A stretch of 64,000 bases of DNA from Ga0077527 sp945862135 (GTDB taxonomy: Bacteria > Pseudomonadota > Gammaproteobacteria > Burkholderiales > SG8-41), in NCBI GenBank assembly GCA_964203275.1, contig CAXNMF010000011.1:58102-122101 (forward strand), read 5' to 3'. Positions 42,944 to 51,266 of this stretch are shown in pieces (position 1 is the stretch's first letter; each line of letters starts with the position of its first letter). Both the position numbers and the translations under genes were made by a program. The notes beneath the pieces are model-generated. The model searched no databases, was not told the origin of the DNA, and worked only from the letters and a program-made list of their open reading frames with translations.

Positions 42944-43888
42944 TTACTGTATTTTTCCAATGCTGTCTTCCAGCAAGGTCCAGGCTGTTTTGCCGGTGAT
43001 TTCGCGCCACCGCTGATAGAACCCTGAATCACGCAGGCGATTACGGAAATCGGCGCGATCGACCTGGGTGGCGATCATTCCCCAGTCGGCAATTTTCAGT
43101 TCGAGACCGCGGTTCAGCGCATCGGTATGCGCACGCTGGCGCGCTACATGTTTACGCGCGATGCCTTCGATGGTCTGCTGGATATCCGCCGGCAGTGCAT
43201 TCCAGAACTTCAGGCTGGCCATCATGTTGAAGCCCGACCACATATGCGAAGTCAGCGCGATGTGCCGCGTGACCTCGTGCAGCTTCAGGGCTTCGGTGAT
43301 CGACAGCGGATTTTCCTGGGCATCAATCTCGTGGTTTTTCAGCGCATCGTAGAGTTTGAGCACGTTCACTTCAACGGGAACCGCGCCGAGGCTTTCAAAG
43401 GCGTCGGCAAACATGCGGCCTTCCGGGATGCGGATACGCATGCCTTCGAGGTCAGCTGCTTTGGCAATTGGCCGGTTAACGGTGGAGATGTGGCGGAAGC
43501 CGTTTTCAAGAAGGCCGTAGGGCAGTGCATGGATACCCTTGGCGCACAGTTCCTGCTGCAGATAGTTGCCCAGCGGCCCGTCCAGCGTGGCATGCACCTG
43601 GGCGTGATCCTTGAATGCAAACGGCAGGCCCTGGATTTCCAGTGCAGGTACGACGCCGCCGAGGATGCCGCCCATCAGTACATAACATTCGATTTCGCCC
43701 TTGACCAGCAAATCGACGATGTCGAGATGTGATCCGGGCAGGCCTTCGTTTTTGGCGATGACTGTAGCGCTGACTCGGCCGCCGGTGGCCTCACCGACCT
43801 CGTTCCACAGATCGACCAGGAAGGGATGGACGTGGCTGTCTTTGGAAAGATAGTGATACTGCCGCACCTTCCATTGAGGCGCGCTCAT
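42944..43888 (-). CDS. TRAP-transporter DctP-type binding protein without signal peptide
   Basis: 314 aa, DctP family: FHWLSKDSH-like start, GRVSATVIAKNEGLPG, FGFRHIST-type segment (NGFRHISTVNRPI), LEGMRIRIPEGRMFADAFESLGAVPVEV. Such proteins deliver organic acids to TRAP permeases, but no DctQ/M genes are in the window. The start MSAPQWKVRQYHYLSKDS has no secretion signal, which is unusual; either the true start is disrupted or the protein stays in the cytoplasm. It overlaps the VOC gene by 4 bp. Confidence 0.85.
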   Translation of the reverse strand: MSAPQWKVRQYHYLSKDSHVHPFLVDLWNEVGEATGGRVSATVIAKNEGLPGSHLDIVDLLVKGEIECYVLMGGILGGVVPALEIQGLPFAFKDHAQVHATLDGPLGNYLQQELCAKGIHALPYGLLENGFRHISTVNRPIAKAADLEGMRIRIPEGRMFADAFESLGAVPVEVNVLKLYDALKNHEIDAQENPLSITEALKLHEVTRHIALTSHMWSGFNMMASLKFWNALPADIQQTIEGIARKHVARQRAHTDALNRGLELKIADWGMIATQVDRADFRNRLRDSGFYQRWREITGKTAWTLLEDSIGKIQ

Positions 43889-44343
43889 GCCGGCAATGCC
43901 GAGGCCATCAGCTCCGGTGATATGCCTTTGGCTTCGGCATTGGAGAAGTTGAGCTCGACCTTCAGCCCGTTCGGATCCAGCATGAACAGCTGGAACAGGC
44001 CTTGATCGTCCACCATGCGCTTGCGGAATTCGATCTTGTGTTTCTGCAGGTTTTCCATGACTTCGCGCAGGCCGGTGCAGCGGAAGGCGACGTGATCAAG
44101 CACACCGCTGCCGTGTACCGCATCCGATTGCTGGCCGAGATAGGCTTTGCGGTTTTCACTGACGTTTTTGCCGCCCTGGGTCAGATGTATGACATCGGTG
44201 TCGCCGAGATAAAGCCAGATCACCGGAAACTTGAAGTCGGGATGGGGTCCTTCGCGGAAGCCCAAAACGTTGACATACCAGTCGCGCGTCGCTTCAAGGT
44301 CCGCGGTCTGGATGAGGAAGTGTTCGAGATGCTGGAGTGGCAT
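43885..44343 (-). CDS. VOC-family (glyoxalase/dioxygenase fold) protein
   Basis: 152-aa protein with two beta-alpha-beta-beta-beta modules: HLEHFLIQTADLEATRDWYVNVLGF and DHVAFRCTGLREVMENLQKHKIEFR, ending FMLDPNGLKVELNFS. The His and Glu positions typical of metal binding are present. VOC proteins include extradiol dioxygenases, glyoxalases and epimerases; the reaction cannot be named. Part of the run oxidoreductase-Bug-VOC-TRAP protein, likely a catabolic cluster. Confidence 0.85.
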   Translation of the reverse strand: MPLQHLEHFLIQTADLEATRDWYVNVLGFREGPHPDFKFPVIWLYLGDTDVIHLTQGGKNVSENRKAYLGQQSDAVHGSGVLDHVAFRCTGLREVMENLQKHKIEFRKRMVDDQGLFQLFMLDPNGLKVELNFSNAEAKGISPELMASALPA

Positions 44344-44373
44344 GGCGGTTTCCGTGATGCGTGAGGTATTGGA

Positions 44374-45342
44374 TCAGTTGGCCTTGATGTTTGCCGACTT
44401 TGCGAGTTTTGCGAAGCCTTCTACATGCCTGCGCAGGAAAGCGTTGTATTCATCAAGGGAGGCGCTGGCCACCAGGGGAATCCCCAGTTTGTCGAAGCGG
44501 TCCCGCAGGGCAGGCACAGCGACGGCTTTGGTGACTTCGCCGCGCATTTTTTCCAGAATATCGCGGGGTGTTCCGGCCGGGGCGACGATGCCGTTGAACG
44601 TAGTGTCTTCGAAGCCTTTGACGCCGGCCTCGTCGATGGTGGGCATGTCCGGGAACAACGCCGAGCGTTTTTTGCTGGTCACGGCCAGTCCGCGCAAGCG
44701 GCCGGAATTGATGTAACCGACCGACGTGCTGACCTGGTCAAACATCAGCATGATCTGGCCGCCGACCAGGTCGGTGGTTGCGGGTGCATTGCCTTTGTAC
44801 GGGATGTGCATCAGCTTGATGCCGGCCTGTTCGCTGAACATTTCCGCCGCAACATGGCCGGTGCCGCCGTTGCCCGCCGAGCCATAGGTCAATTCGCCCG
44901 GCCGTTTTTTCGCCAGTGCGATGAACTCCTTGACGGTTTTCACCGGCAAGGCGGGATTGATCACCAGTACCATGGGAATGTCGCAAGTCTGCGAGACGCC
45001 GGTGAAATCCTTCAAGGGGTCATAGCCGGCATCGCTGATGATCGCCGGCACACGTGCAAAAGTGTTGGCGATGGCAAGAAGGGTATATCCATCGGCAGGC
45101 TGTCCTTTTACATAGCGGGTGCCGATCAGTGCGCTGGCGCCGGGCCGGTTTTCGACCAGAACCTGACGCCCCAGCGATTTGGAAAGCTGTTCGGCAATGC
45201 CGCGCGCCACGATATCGACGTTACCGCCGGCGGCCAGCGGGTTGATGATGCGCACCGGTTTGGTCGGATAGACCTGTGCAAGCACTGCAGGTGCTGCAGT
45301 GGTGATGAATACGGTTGCGACAGCAAGGGCGATGCGTTTCAT
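44374..45342 (-). CDS. Bug/TctC-family tripartite tricarboxylate transporter binding protein
   Basis: 322 aa with signal peptide (cut near AVLA-QVYP), YPTKPVRIINPLAAGGNVDIVAR, LGRQVLVENRPGASALIGT and PADGYTLLAIANTF. Third member of this family in the window. It lies between a VOC and an oxidoreductase gene on the same strand, so it likely brings in the substrate of that pathway. No TctAB permease nearby. Confidence 0.93.
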   Translation of the reverse strand: MKRIALAVATVFITTAAPAVLAQVYPTKPVRIINPLAAGGNVDIVARGIAEQLSKSLGRQVLVENRPGASALIGTRYVKGQPADGYTLLAIANTFARVPAIISDAGYDPLKDFTGVSQTCDIPMVLVINPALPVKTVKEFIALAKKRPGELTYGSAGNGGTGHVAAEMFSEQAGIKLMHIPYKGNAPATTDLVGGQIMLMFDQVSTSVGYINSGRLRGLAVTSKKRSALFPDMPTIDEAGVKGFEDTTFNGIVAPAGTPRDILEKMRGEVTKAVAVPALRDRFDKLGIPLVASASLDEYNAFLRRHVEGFAKLAKSANIKAN

Positions 45343-45431
45343 GGTTCTCCTCCGGGCCGTGATTCGGCGTTCTTGGATGATGTTGATGGATTGTGCGGTG
45401 ATGTGCTGCCTGCGGCAAGTCAGAGAAAAGG

Positions 45432-46433
45432 TCAGGGCGCGACCGTGACGATGCGCCTTTCATCAATGGCCTTTAGCACCGCGTTGGTCACCGCCACGGT
45501 ATAGAGGCTGTCTTCGCCGTCGGGCAACAGGCTGCGACCGCCGCGCACGTCGGTCTCGAAGGCTTGCACCTGCAGGTCATAGGCCGGGCTGACCGGGAAA
45601 CGCTCTTCGGTGCTGCCATTGGCATCGCGGATCGTAATGACATGTTCCTTCGCAAAACGCAGTGCTGATGTCACCAGTGTGGCCTTGTCGCCCTCAATCA
45701 GCAGATTGTTTTCGGCACTGGCGACCTCACGCGTGGCCTTGGCCAGCGCATGGCAGTCGTCTTCGAGTCGGCCCAGCACCGTCATCGTGTCGTCGGGCTT
45801 TTTGTCGCGACGGTCAGGATGGGTAAACGCAGCGACCTCCACAAAACGTTTGCCGGTGACGTACTGGATCAGGTCGAGCAGGTGCACGCCGACGTCATAC
45901 ATCACGCCGCTTTGTTCGAAGTCCTGGCGCCACGAGACGCGGGCACCGACTGCCGATGCACGCTCCAGCGAAACTTCGGTCAGGCGGCCGAGCCGGCCGG
46001 ATTGCACGATCTCACGGGCACGGACGACGGCAGCGTCGAGGCGGATCTGGTGCGCGATGCGCAATACCACACCGGCATCGCGGCAGGCTTTCACCATTTC
46101 GCGCGCGTGTTCCGTTTTCATTGCAAACGGTTTTTCACAGAGGATATGTTTGCCGGCGCGGGCGATTTCCATGACAGCTGCGTAGTGCATCGCGTTGGGC
46201 AGTGCGATGTAGATTGCATCCACATCGGGATCGGCAGCCAGTGCGACAAGATCCTTGTGCGCATGCGGCACTTTGAATTTTTCAGCAAAGGCGCGGGTTT
46301 TCTCCGGCGTGCTGCCGAGGCAGGCGACGAGTTCCGATCCCGTGCTTTTGACGATCCCTGGTGCGACGTAATCTGTGGCGACCCAGCCGAGGCCGACCAT
46401 GCCCCAGCGAACTGGCTTTTGTGCACTGCTCAA
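45432..46433 (-). CDS. Gfo/Idh/MocA-family oxidoreductase
   Basis: 333-aa NAD(P)-dependent sugar/inositol-type dehydrogenase. The N-terminal Rossmann motif VRWGMVGLGWVATDY, YIALPNAMHY and the family EKP signature (CEKPFAMKTEHA) are present, followed by a C-terminal alpha/beta domain with DVGVHLLDLIQYVTG. Substrate unknown. First gene of the minus-strand catabolic run, upstream of moeA's stop by 56 bp. Confidence 0.92.
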   Translation of the reverse strand: MSSAQKPVRWGMVGLGWVATDYVAPGIVKSTGSELVACLGSTPEKTRAFAEKFKVPHAHKDLVALAADPDVDAIYIALPNAMHYAAVMEIARAGKHILCEKPFAMKTEHAREMVKACRDAGVVLRIAHQIRLDAAVVRAREIVQSGRLGRLTEVSLERASAVGARVSWRQDFEQSGVMYDVGVHLLDLIQYVTGKRFVEVAAFTHPDRRDKKPDDTMTVLGRLEDDCHALAKATREVASAENNLLIEGDKATLVTSALRFAKEHVITIRDANGSTEERFPVSPAYDLQVQAFETDVRGGRSLLPDGEDSLYTVAVTNAVLKAIDERRIVTVAP

Positions 46434-46489
46434 GTGTTTGCTCCCCCGGTATGGCGCGTTTGAACAACGCGCCGGTTGTTGCGATTGTT

Positions 46490-47764
46490 TTAGATCACGC
46501 TTTCCATCACCTGCACCTCGACCAGCGTGCCTGGCGTGACGTTGCCCTGATCGTTGGGCAGGATGATGAAGCAGTTGGCTTCCGACATGGAACGCAGGAT
46601 GCCCGAACCCTGTTCGCCGGTGACTTTCACGCTGAGGGTGCCGGCGTCATCGCGCGACAGGATGCCGCGCTGGAATTCGGTACGGCCCGGTGCTTTTTTC
46701 AGCGTCGAGGTGCAGGGCACCTTGAAGGTCGGCAGCGGCTCGATCGGATCGCGGCCCGACAGTTTGAGTAGCGCGTCGCGCACGAACTGATAGAAGGTCA
46801 CCATCACCGATACCGGATTGCCGGGCAGACCAAAGAAATGTGCATTGCCGATCTTGCCGTAAGCCAGCGGGCGGCCGGGCTTCATCGCGATTTTCCAGAA
46901 CACCACTTCGCCCAGTTTGTTGAGCAGGTCTTTGACGAAATCGGCTTCGCCTACCGATACACCGCCGCTGGTGATTACCACATCGGCAATCGTTGAGGCT
47001 TCCTTGAACGTGGCTTCCAGCAGTTTGGGATCATCGCGTACTACACCCATGTCGATGATTTCGCAGCCCAGGCGCGTCAGCATGCCGTAGATGGTGTAAC
47101 GGTTGCTGTCGTAGATCTGGCCTTCGCCGAGCGGCGAGCCGATGGACACCAGTTCATCGCCAGTTGAAAAGAATGCGACTCGCAGTTTGCGATAGACCGA
47201 AACTTCGGCGATACCCAGCGAGGCAATCAGGCCGATTTCAGCGGGGCGTATCGGCTGGCCGCGGCGCAGTGCCGCTTGTCCGAGTTGCAGGTCTTCGCCG
47301 GCCTTGCGCAGATTCTGGCCGATGCGGTGACCGCTACCGATGGTGACTGCACCATCCTTGGATTCGGTGTGTTCCTGCATGACGATGGTGTCTGCACCTT
47401 CGGGAACGACGCCGCCGGTCATGATGCGCACGGCTTCACCGGCACCCAACTTGCCCTTGAACGGCACGCCGGCAAAGGAACTGCCGGTGATTTTCAGGGT
47501 GGCCTTGGCGTCGGCCTTTAGGTCGGCAAAACGCACGGCAAAGCCGTCCATCGCCGAGTTGTCATTGGATGGCACATCGACTGGCGAGATCACATCTTCG
47601 GCGAGTACTCGACCAAGGGCGGCACGAACGGAAACGCGTTCAATGGTGCTGACCGGTGAGAGGAAGCGGGCGATGACTTCCCGCGCCTTGGGCACAGGCA
47701 TGGAATTCGGATCGTAGTCGTCGGCGCAGGACAGTTCGTGCAGCGTGGGATTGGTGGTGCTCAT
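46490..47764 (-). CDS. moeA: molybdopterin molybdotransferase MoeA
   Basis: Inserts Mo or W into adenylylated molybdopterin. 424 aa. Family landmarks: PSNDNSAMDGFAVR (about 65-78), the MPT-binding MoCF domain with SGGVSVGEADF, and FGLPGNPVSVMVTF. A C-terminal domain follows. AAGGA precedes the start. It marks the beginning of the second molybdenum block and is separated from the regulator on the same strand by 58 bp. Confidence 0.96.
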   Translation of the reverse strand: MSTTNPTLHELSCADDYDPNSMPVPKAREVIARFLSPVSTIERVSVRAALGRVLAEDVISPVDVPSNDNSAMDGFAVRFADLKADAKATLKITGSSFAGVPFKGKLGAGEAVRIMTGGVVPEGADTIVMQEHTESKDGAVTIGSGHRIGQNLRKAGEDLQLGQAALRRGQPIRPAEIGLIASLGIAEVSVYRKLRVAFFSTGDELVSIGSPLGEGQIYDSNRYTIYGMLTRLGCEIIDMGVVRDDPKLLEATFKEASTIADVVITSGGVSVGEADFVKDLLNKLGEVVFWKIAMKPGRPLAYGKIGNAHFFGLPGNPVSVMVTFYQFVRDALLKLSGRDPIEPLPTFKVPCTSTLKKAPGRTEFQRGILSRDDAGTLSVKVTGEQGSGILRSMSEANCFIILPNDQGNVTPGTLVEVQVMESVI

Positions 47765-47822
47765 GGCGGGATCCTTGTGCAGCGTTTACGCAGGAGCCCG
47801 ATTTTATCAGGGGTGGAGCACG

Positions 47823-48884
47823 CTATTGGATGATGTCCATGGCATTCACCCAATCCAGTTCGGCCACCGAACGATAGCCGGCCAGATTGTTGACCAGACG
47901 GCGGAATTCGCGGCTGTCAAAGAACTCAAGCAGGGTGCGGACCCCGGGTCTTGTAAGTACCGATGCGCGTGCGGCAAGGTAGTAATGTTCGTTGACCACC
48001 GGTACAAAATCGAGCCCCTGTTCACGGGCTGCTGCCTCGATGCCGAAGGCCACATCGGCCATACCGCTGGCCACTGTGGCTGCAACAGCGGCATGAGTGA
48101 ATTCTTCGTGGGCGTAGCCATGGATTTGCGCGGGCTGGACGCCTTGCTGGCCCAGCAGAAAATCCAGGCACAGCCGGGTGCCGGAGCCGGGCTGGCGGTT
48201 GACAAAGCGGACGCCGGCTTTACCCAGGTCAGACAGTCGCGTCAGTTTTTTCGGATTGTCCGGTTTCACCATCAATCCCTGGGTGCGGTCGAGCAGTCGT
48301 GTGACCCGCCAGCCTTTCATACTCAGAAATGGAATGAGTTGTGCGGCAAGGGTGCGGGTTCCGGGAATGGAGGGCAAATGGAATCCGGCCAGCTCGCATT
48401 GATTGCGTCGCATTGCAGCAAGACAGTCGAGGCTGCCGTGGAATTGCAGCGACAGCTTCAGGTCGTTTCGTTGGGCGAATATTTCACGCATCTGGGCCAG
48501 CGCCAGATCGTGGCTGGCAAACAGCGTGACCTGCGAAGGATTGCTGGCTGAGGACGGGGCCTGAGTCAGGTGGACGGCCATGCGCGCTTCCCCCTCCCTG
48601 AGTCCGGCAGCCAGTGAGCCGTTGACGTCGACCATGCCCTCGAGCAGCTTGGTGCCCAGAGGTGCAAGCTGGGTGCCGCGGCCCTGTTGCCGGTGCACCA
48701 GCTGTTCGCCGAGTTCGGTGCCTGCGGCTTCAAGAAGTCCCCAAGCATGACGGTAGGACAGGCCTGCGCTTTTGGCTGCCGCCTGCAGGTTGCCATTGCG
48801 GGCAATCGATTCCAGCAGTGTGACCAGCCGTGGCTCGATTTCGACTGAATCGAGAGTCCAGCGAATTTGTGCCGTTATTTTCAT
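47823..48884 (-). CDS. HTH-PBP-fold regulator, likely controls Mo/W genes
   Basis: 353 aa. An N-terminal ModE/LysR-like winged helix (LVTLLESIARNGNLQAAAKSAGLSYRHAWGLLEAAG, about 18-54) is fused to a C-terminal periplasmic-binding-protein-like domain (about 115-345; VTLFASHDLALAQM, VRFVNRQPGSGTRLCLDFLL, GMADVAFGIEAAAREQGLDF). This design resembles one-component metal-oxyanion sensors. It is divergent from tupBCA across 78 bp, so it probably regulates that operon. No TOBE domain is present, so it is not a classic ModE. Confidence 0.88.
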   Translation of the reverse strand: MKITAQIRWTLDSVEIEPRLVTLLESIARNGNLQAAAKSAGLSYRHAWGLLEAAGTELGEQLVHRQQGRGTQLAPLGTKLLEGMVDVNGSLAAGLREGEARMAVHLTQAPSSASNPSQVTLFASHDLALAQMREIFAQRNDLKLSLQFHGSLDCLAAMRRNQCELAGFHLPSIPGTRTLAAQLIPFLSMKGWRVTRLLDRTQGLMVKPDNPKKLTRLSDLGKAGVRFVNRQPGSGTRLCLDFLLGQQGVQPAQIHGYAHEEFTHAAVAATVASGMADVAFGIEAAAREQGLDFVPVVNEHYYLAARASVLTRPGVRTLLEFFDSREFRRLVNNLAGYRSVAELDWVNAMDIIQ

Positions 48885-48894
48885 ACTTGCAAGT
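48885..48894. promoter_or_regulatory. perfect 10-bp palindrome at the regulator start
   Basis: ACTTGCAAGT lies immediately upstream of the regulator start codon, in the 78-bp region between the regulator and tupB. It could be an autoregulatory operator; no related copy was identified. Confidence 0.35.
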
Positions 48895-48936
48895 TTTTAC
48901 ATATTAAGGATTGCGCCATTATCACAGATGATGGCC

Positions 48937-48953
48937 AACCTTTCTATTAGGTT
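48937..48953. promoter_or_regulatory. inverted repeat AACCT-N7-AGGTT before tupB
   Basis: A 5-bp inverted repeat with a 7-nt centre ends 9 nt before the tupB ATG and covers its ribosome site. Possible operator for the divergent regulator or an RNA hairpin that affects translation. Confidence 0.35.
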
Positions 48954-48962
48954 AAGAATTGC

Positions 48963-49667
48963 ATGACTGATCTGGGCCAGGCATTTGCAGCGGCGTGGGC
49001 ACTGGTGGTCGGGCTGGATTCCGGGCTGGCGGGCATCGTCATGCTCAGCCTGCAGGTCAGCTTGAGCGCGGCCTTGCTCGCAACCTTGATCGGATTACCA
49101 CTGGGTGCGGTGATCGCCGTCGAACGTTTTCCCGGCCGGCAACTGCTGATCGTGCTGCTTAACGCATTGATGGGACTGCCGCCGGTCGTGGTGGGGCTGC
49201 TGATTTACCTGCTGCTGTCACGCGCCGGGCCGCTGGGCAGCCTCGGCATCCTGTTCACGCCGCAGGCGATGGTGATTGCACAGACGGTATTGATCGTCCC
49301 CATTATTGCGGCCCTGTCGCGGCAGACGATTGAAGATGCCTGGGGTGAATATTCCGAGCAATTGCGTTCTCTCGGCGCGCAGCGTCTGTCCGGGGCAATG
49401 ACGCTGATCTGGGATACGCGCTTCTCCCTGCTGACCATCGTGCTGGCCGGATTCGGTCGTGCCGCAGCTGAAGTCGGGGCGGTGATGATTGTGGGCGGCA
49501 ATATCGACGGCGTGACCCGGGTGATGACGACAACCATCGCGCTCGAAACCAGCAAGGGTGATCTGCCGCTGGCGCTGGGACTGGGCATTGTATTGATCGC
49601 GCTGGTGATTCTGCTCAATGCAATGGCCGCATTGATCCGCGAAGTCGCGCAGCGGAGGTATGGTTAG
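48963..49667 (+). CDS. tupB: tungstate ABC transporter permease TupB
   Basis: 234-aa inner-membrane permease with about five TM helices; the ABC loop-containing EYSEQLRSLGAQRLSGAMTLIWD region precedes GFGRAAAEVGAVMIVGGNIDG, typical of TupB. Tungstate-type transporters lie with a TupA binding protein and a TupC ATPase, and both follow here. First gene of the operon, divergent from the HTH regulator. Confidence 0.9.
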   Translation: MTDLGQAFAAAWALVVGLDSGLAGIVMLSLQVSLSAALLATLIGLPLGAVIAVERFPGRQLLIVLLNALMGLPPVVVGLLIYLLLSRAGPLGSLGILFTPQAMVIAQTVLIVPIIAALSRQTIEDAWGEYSEQLRSLGAQRLSGAMTLIWDTRFSLLTIVLAGFGRAAAEVGAVMIVGGNIDGVTRVMTTTIALETSKGDLPLALGLGIVLIALVILLNAMAALIREVAQRRYG

Positions 49668-49668
49668 C

Positions 49669-50379
49669 ATGCTGCCGCTCGAACTCGATCAACTGGCCTT
49701 CAGTGCCGGCGGAACCGCGATCATTAACGGCATTTCCGCACGCATCGAAGCGGGGCCGCGCACGATCATCCTCGGACCGAATGGCGCCGGCAAAAGCGTA
49801 TTGATGCGACTGTGTCATGGACTTCTGGTGCCGACTGGCGGACGCATCGTCTGGCATGGCGCGCGCAATGGTGATGTGCGCCGTCATCAGGCCATGGTGT
49901 TCCAGCGACCGGTGATGCTGCGGCGTTCTGCGCTGGCCAATGTGGTGTACGGCCTGCATCTGGCAGGCAAGTCACGCCGCGAAAGCGAATTGCGCGCAAT
50001 GGATGTGCTGGAAGTGGTGGGTCTTGAAAAACAGGCGCACCGGCCGGCGCGTGTCATGTCCGGCGGTGAACAGCAACGCCTCGCGCTGGCGCGCGCCTGG
50101 GCGCTGGCGCCCGATGTGCTGTTTCTTGATGAGCCTACCGCCAATCTGGATCCGGCATCCACGCATGACATTGAAAACATCGTCAATACGATTCATGCGT
50201 CGGGCACCAAAATCATCATGACCACGCACAACCTCGGCCAGGCGCGCCGCCTTGGCGACGAAATAATTTTCATCAGCAACGGCCGGTTGATGGAGCACAC
50301 ACCCATCGACCGTTTTTTCAAGGAACCCGCTTCATCCGAAGCGGCAGCATTCATCAAAGGAGAACTACCATGGCACTGA
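49669..50379 (+). CDS. tupC: tungstate ABC transporter ATPase TupC
   Basis: ABC ATPase, 236 aa. Walker A GPNGAGKS, signature MSGGEQQRLALARAWA, Walker B LFLDEPTANLDPAS and TTHN. I start at the Met at 49669, 10 nt after GGAGG, because 49660 sits too close to it. Its end overlaps the tupA start by 10 nt, which indicates coupling. Confidence 0.9.
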   Translation: MLPLELDQLAFSAGGTAIINGISARIEAGPRTIILGPNGAGKSVLMRLCHGLLVPTGGRIVWHGARNGDVRRHQAMVFQRPVMLRRSALANVVYGLHLAGKSRRESELRAMDVLEVVGLEKQAHRPARVMSGGEQQRLALARAWALAPDVLFLDEPTANLDPASTHDIENIVNTIHASGTKIIMTTHNLGQARRLGDEIIFISNGRLMEHTPIDRFFKEPASSEAAAFIKGELPWH

Positions 50380-51206
50380 GCCGGAGAAATGTACTACAGG
50401 GCGCGATTGTTGCGCTGACGATGCTTGGCCTGCAGCAAGGTCCGGCATTTGCACAGCAGAAATTCATTACGGTGGCATCGACCACCTCAACCGAACAATC
50501 GGGTTTGTTCAAGCACATGCTGCCGGTATTCGAAAAGAAGACGGGTATACAGGTGCGCGTGGTCGCACAGGGCACCGGGCAGGCGCTGGACATGGGCCGG
50601 CGCGGTGATGCCGACGTCGTATTCGTGCATGACAAGGTGGCGGAAGATAAATTTGTTGCTGACGGTTTTGGCGTCAAGCGCTTCGAGGTGATGTACAACG
50701 ACTTTGTGCTGGTCGGGCCGAAAACCGATCCGGCAAAAATCGCCGGCAGCAAGGATATTGTTGAGGCCTACAAGAAGATTGCTGCCGCCGCCGCGCCGTT
50801 TGCCTCGCGCGGTGACAAGAGCGGAACGCATGCCGCCGAACTGCGCCTGTGGAAAACCTCGGGTGTCGATCCGCTGACCGGCAAGGGAAGCTGGTACCGC
50901 GAGACCGGCTCTGGCATGGGCCCGACCCTGAACAGCGCGTCTGCGATGAATGCCTATGCATTCACGGATCGCGGCACCTGGCTGTCGTTCAAGAACCGCG
51001 GTGACCTGGTGATCGTGGTCGAGGGTGATCAGCGGCTGTTCAACCAGTATGGCGTGATGCTGGTCAATCCGGCCAAACATCCGCATGTGAAAAAGGATAT
51101 GGGCCAGGCTTTTGTGGACTGGGTGGTTTCGCCGGAAGGCCAGAAAAACATTGCCGATTACAAGATCGGCGCTGATCAGTTGTTTTTCCCGAACGCCAAA
51201 CGCTGA
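50370..51206 (+). CDS. tupA: tungstate-binding protein TupA
   Basis: 278-aa periplasmic protein. The signal contains SRRNVLQG, a Tat-like motif, and is cut near AFAQ. The mature part begins KFITVASTTSTEQSGLFKHMLPVFE, with the TTS segment that binds oxyanion in TupA proteins; later GDADVVFVHDKVAEDKFV and ASRGDKSGTHAAELRLWK are also typical. TupA is highly selective for tungstate over molybdate in the cases studied; selectivity here is inferred. Confidence 0.92.
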   Translation: MALSRRNVLQGAIVALTMLGLQQGPAFAQQKFITVASTTSTEQSGLFKHMLPVFEKKTGIQVRVVAQGTGQALDMGRRGDADVVFVHDKVAEDKFVADGFGVKRFEVMYNDFVLVGPKTDPAKIAGSKDIVEAYKKIAAAAAPFASRGDKSGTHAAELRLWKTSGVDPLTGKGSWYRETGSGMGPTLNSASAMNAYAFTDRGTWLSFKNRGDLVIVVEGDQRLFNQYGVMLVNPAKHPHVKKDMGQAFVDWVVSPEGQKNIADYKIGADQLFFPNAKR

Positions 51207-51266
51207 TTTCCGGCGACCCTCGCAGGTTTGTCCTGCGTTAGCATGACGATCTGAGGAGGGTTGACC

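Noticed and set aside
46490..48962. molybdenum-cofactor riboswitch near moeA or tupB
   Set aside because: The leaders are 58 and 78 bp with no recognisable Moco-RNA fold; too short for the known element.
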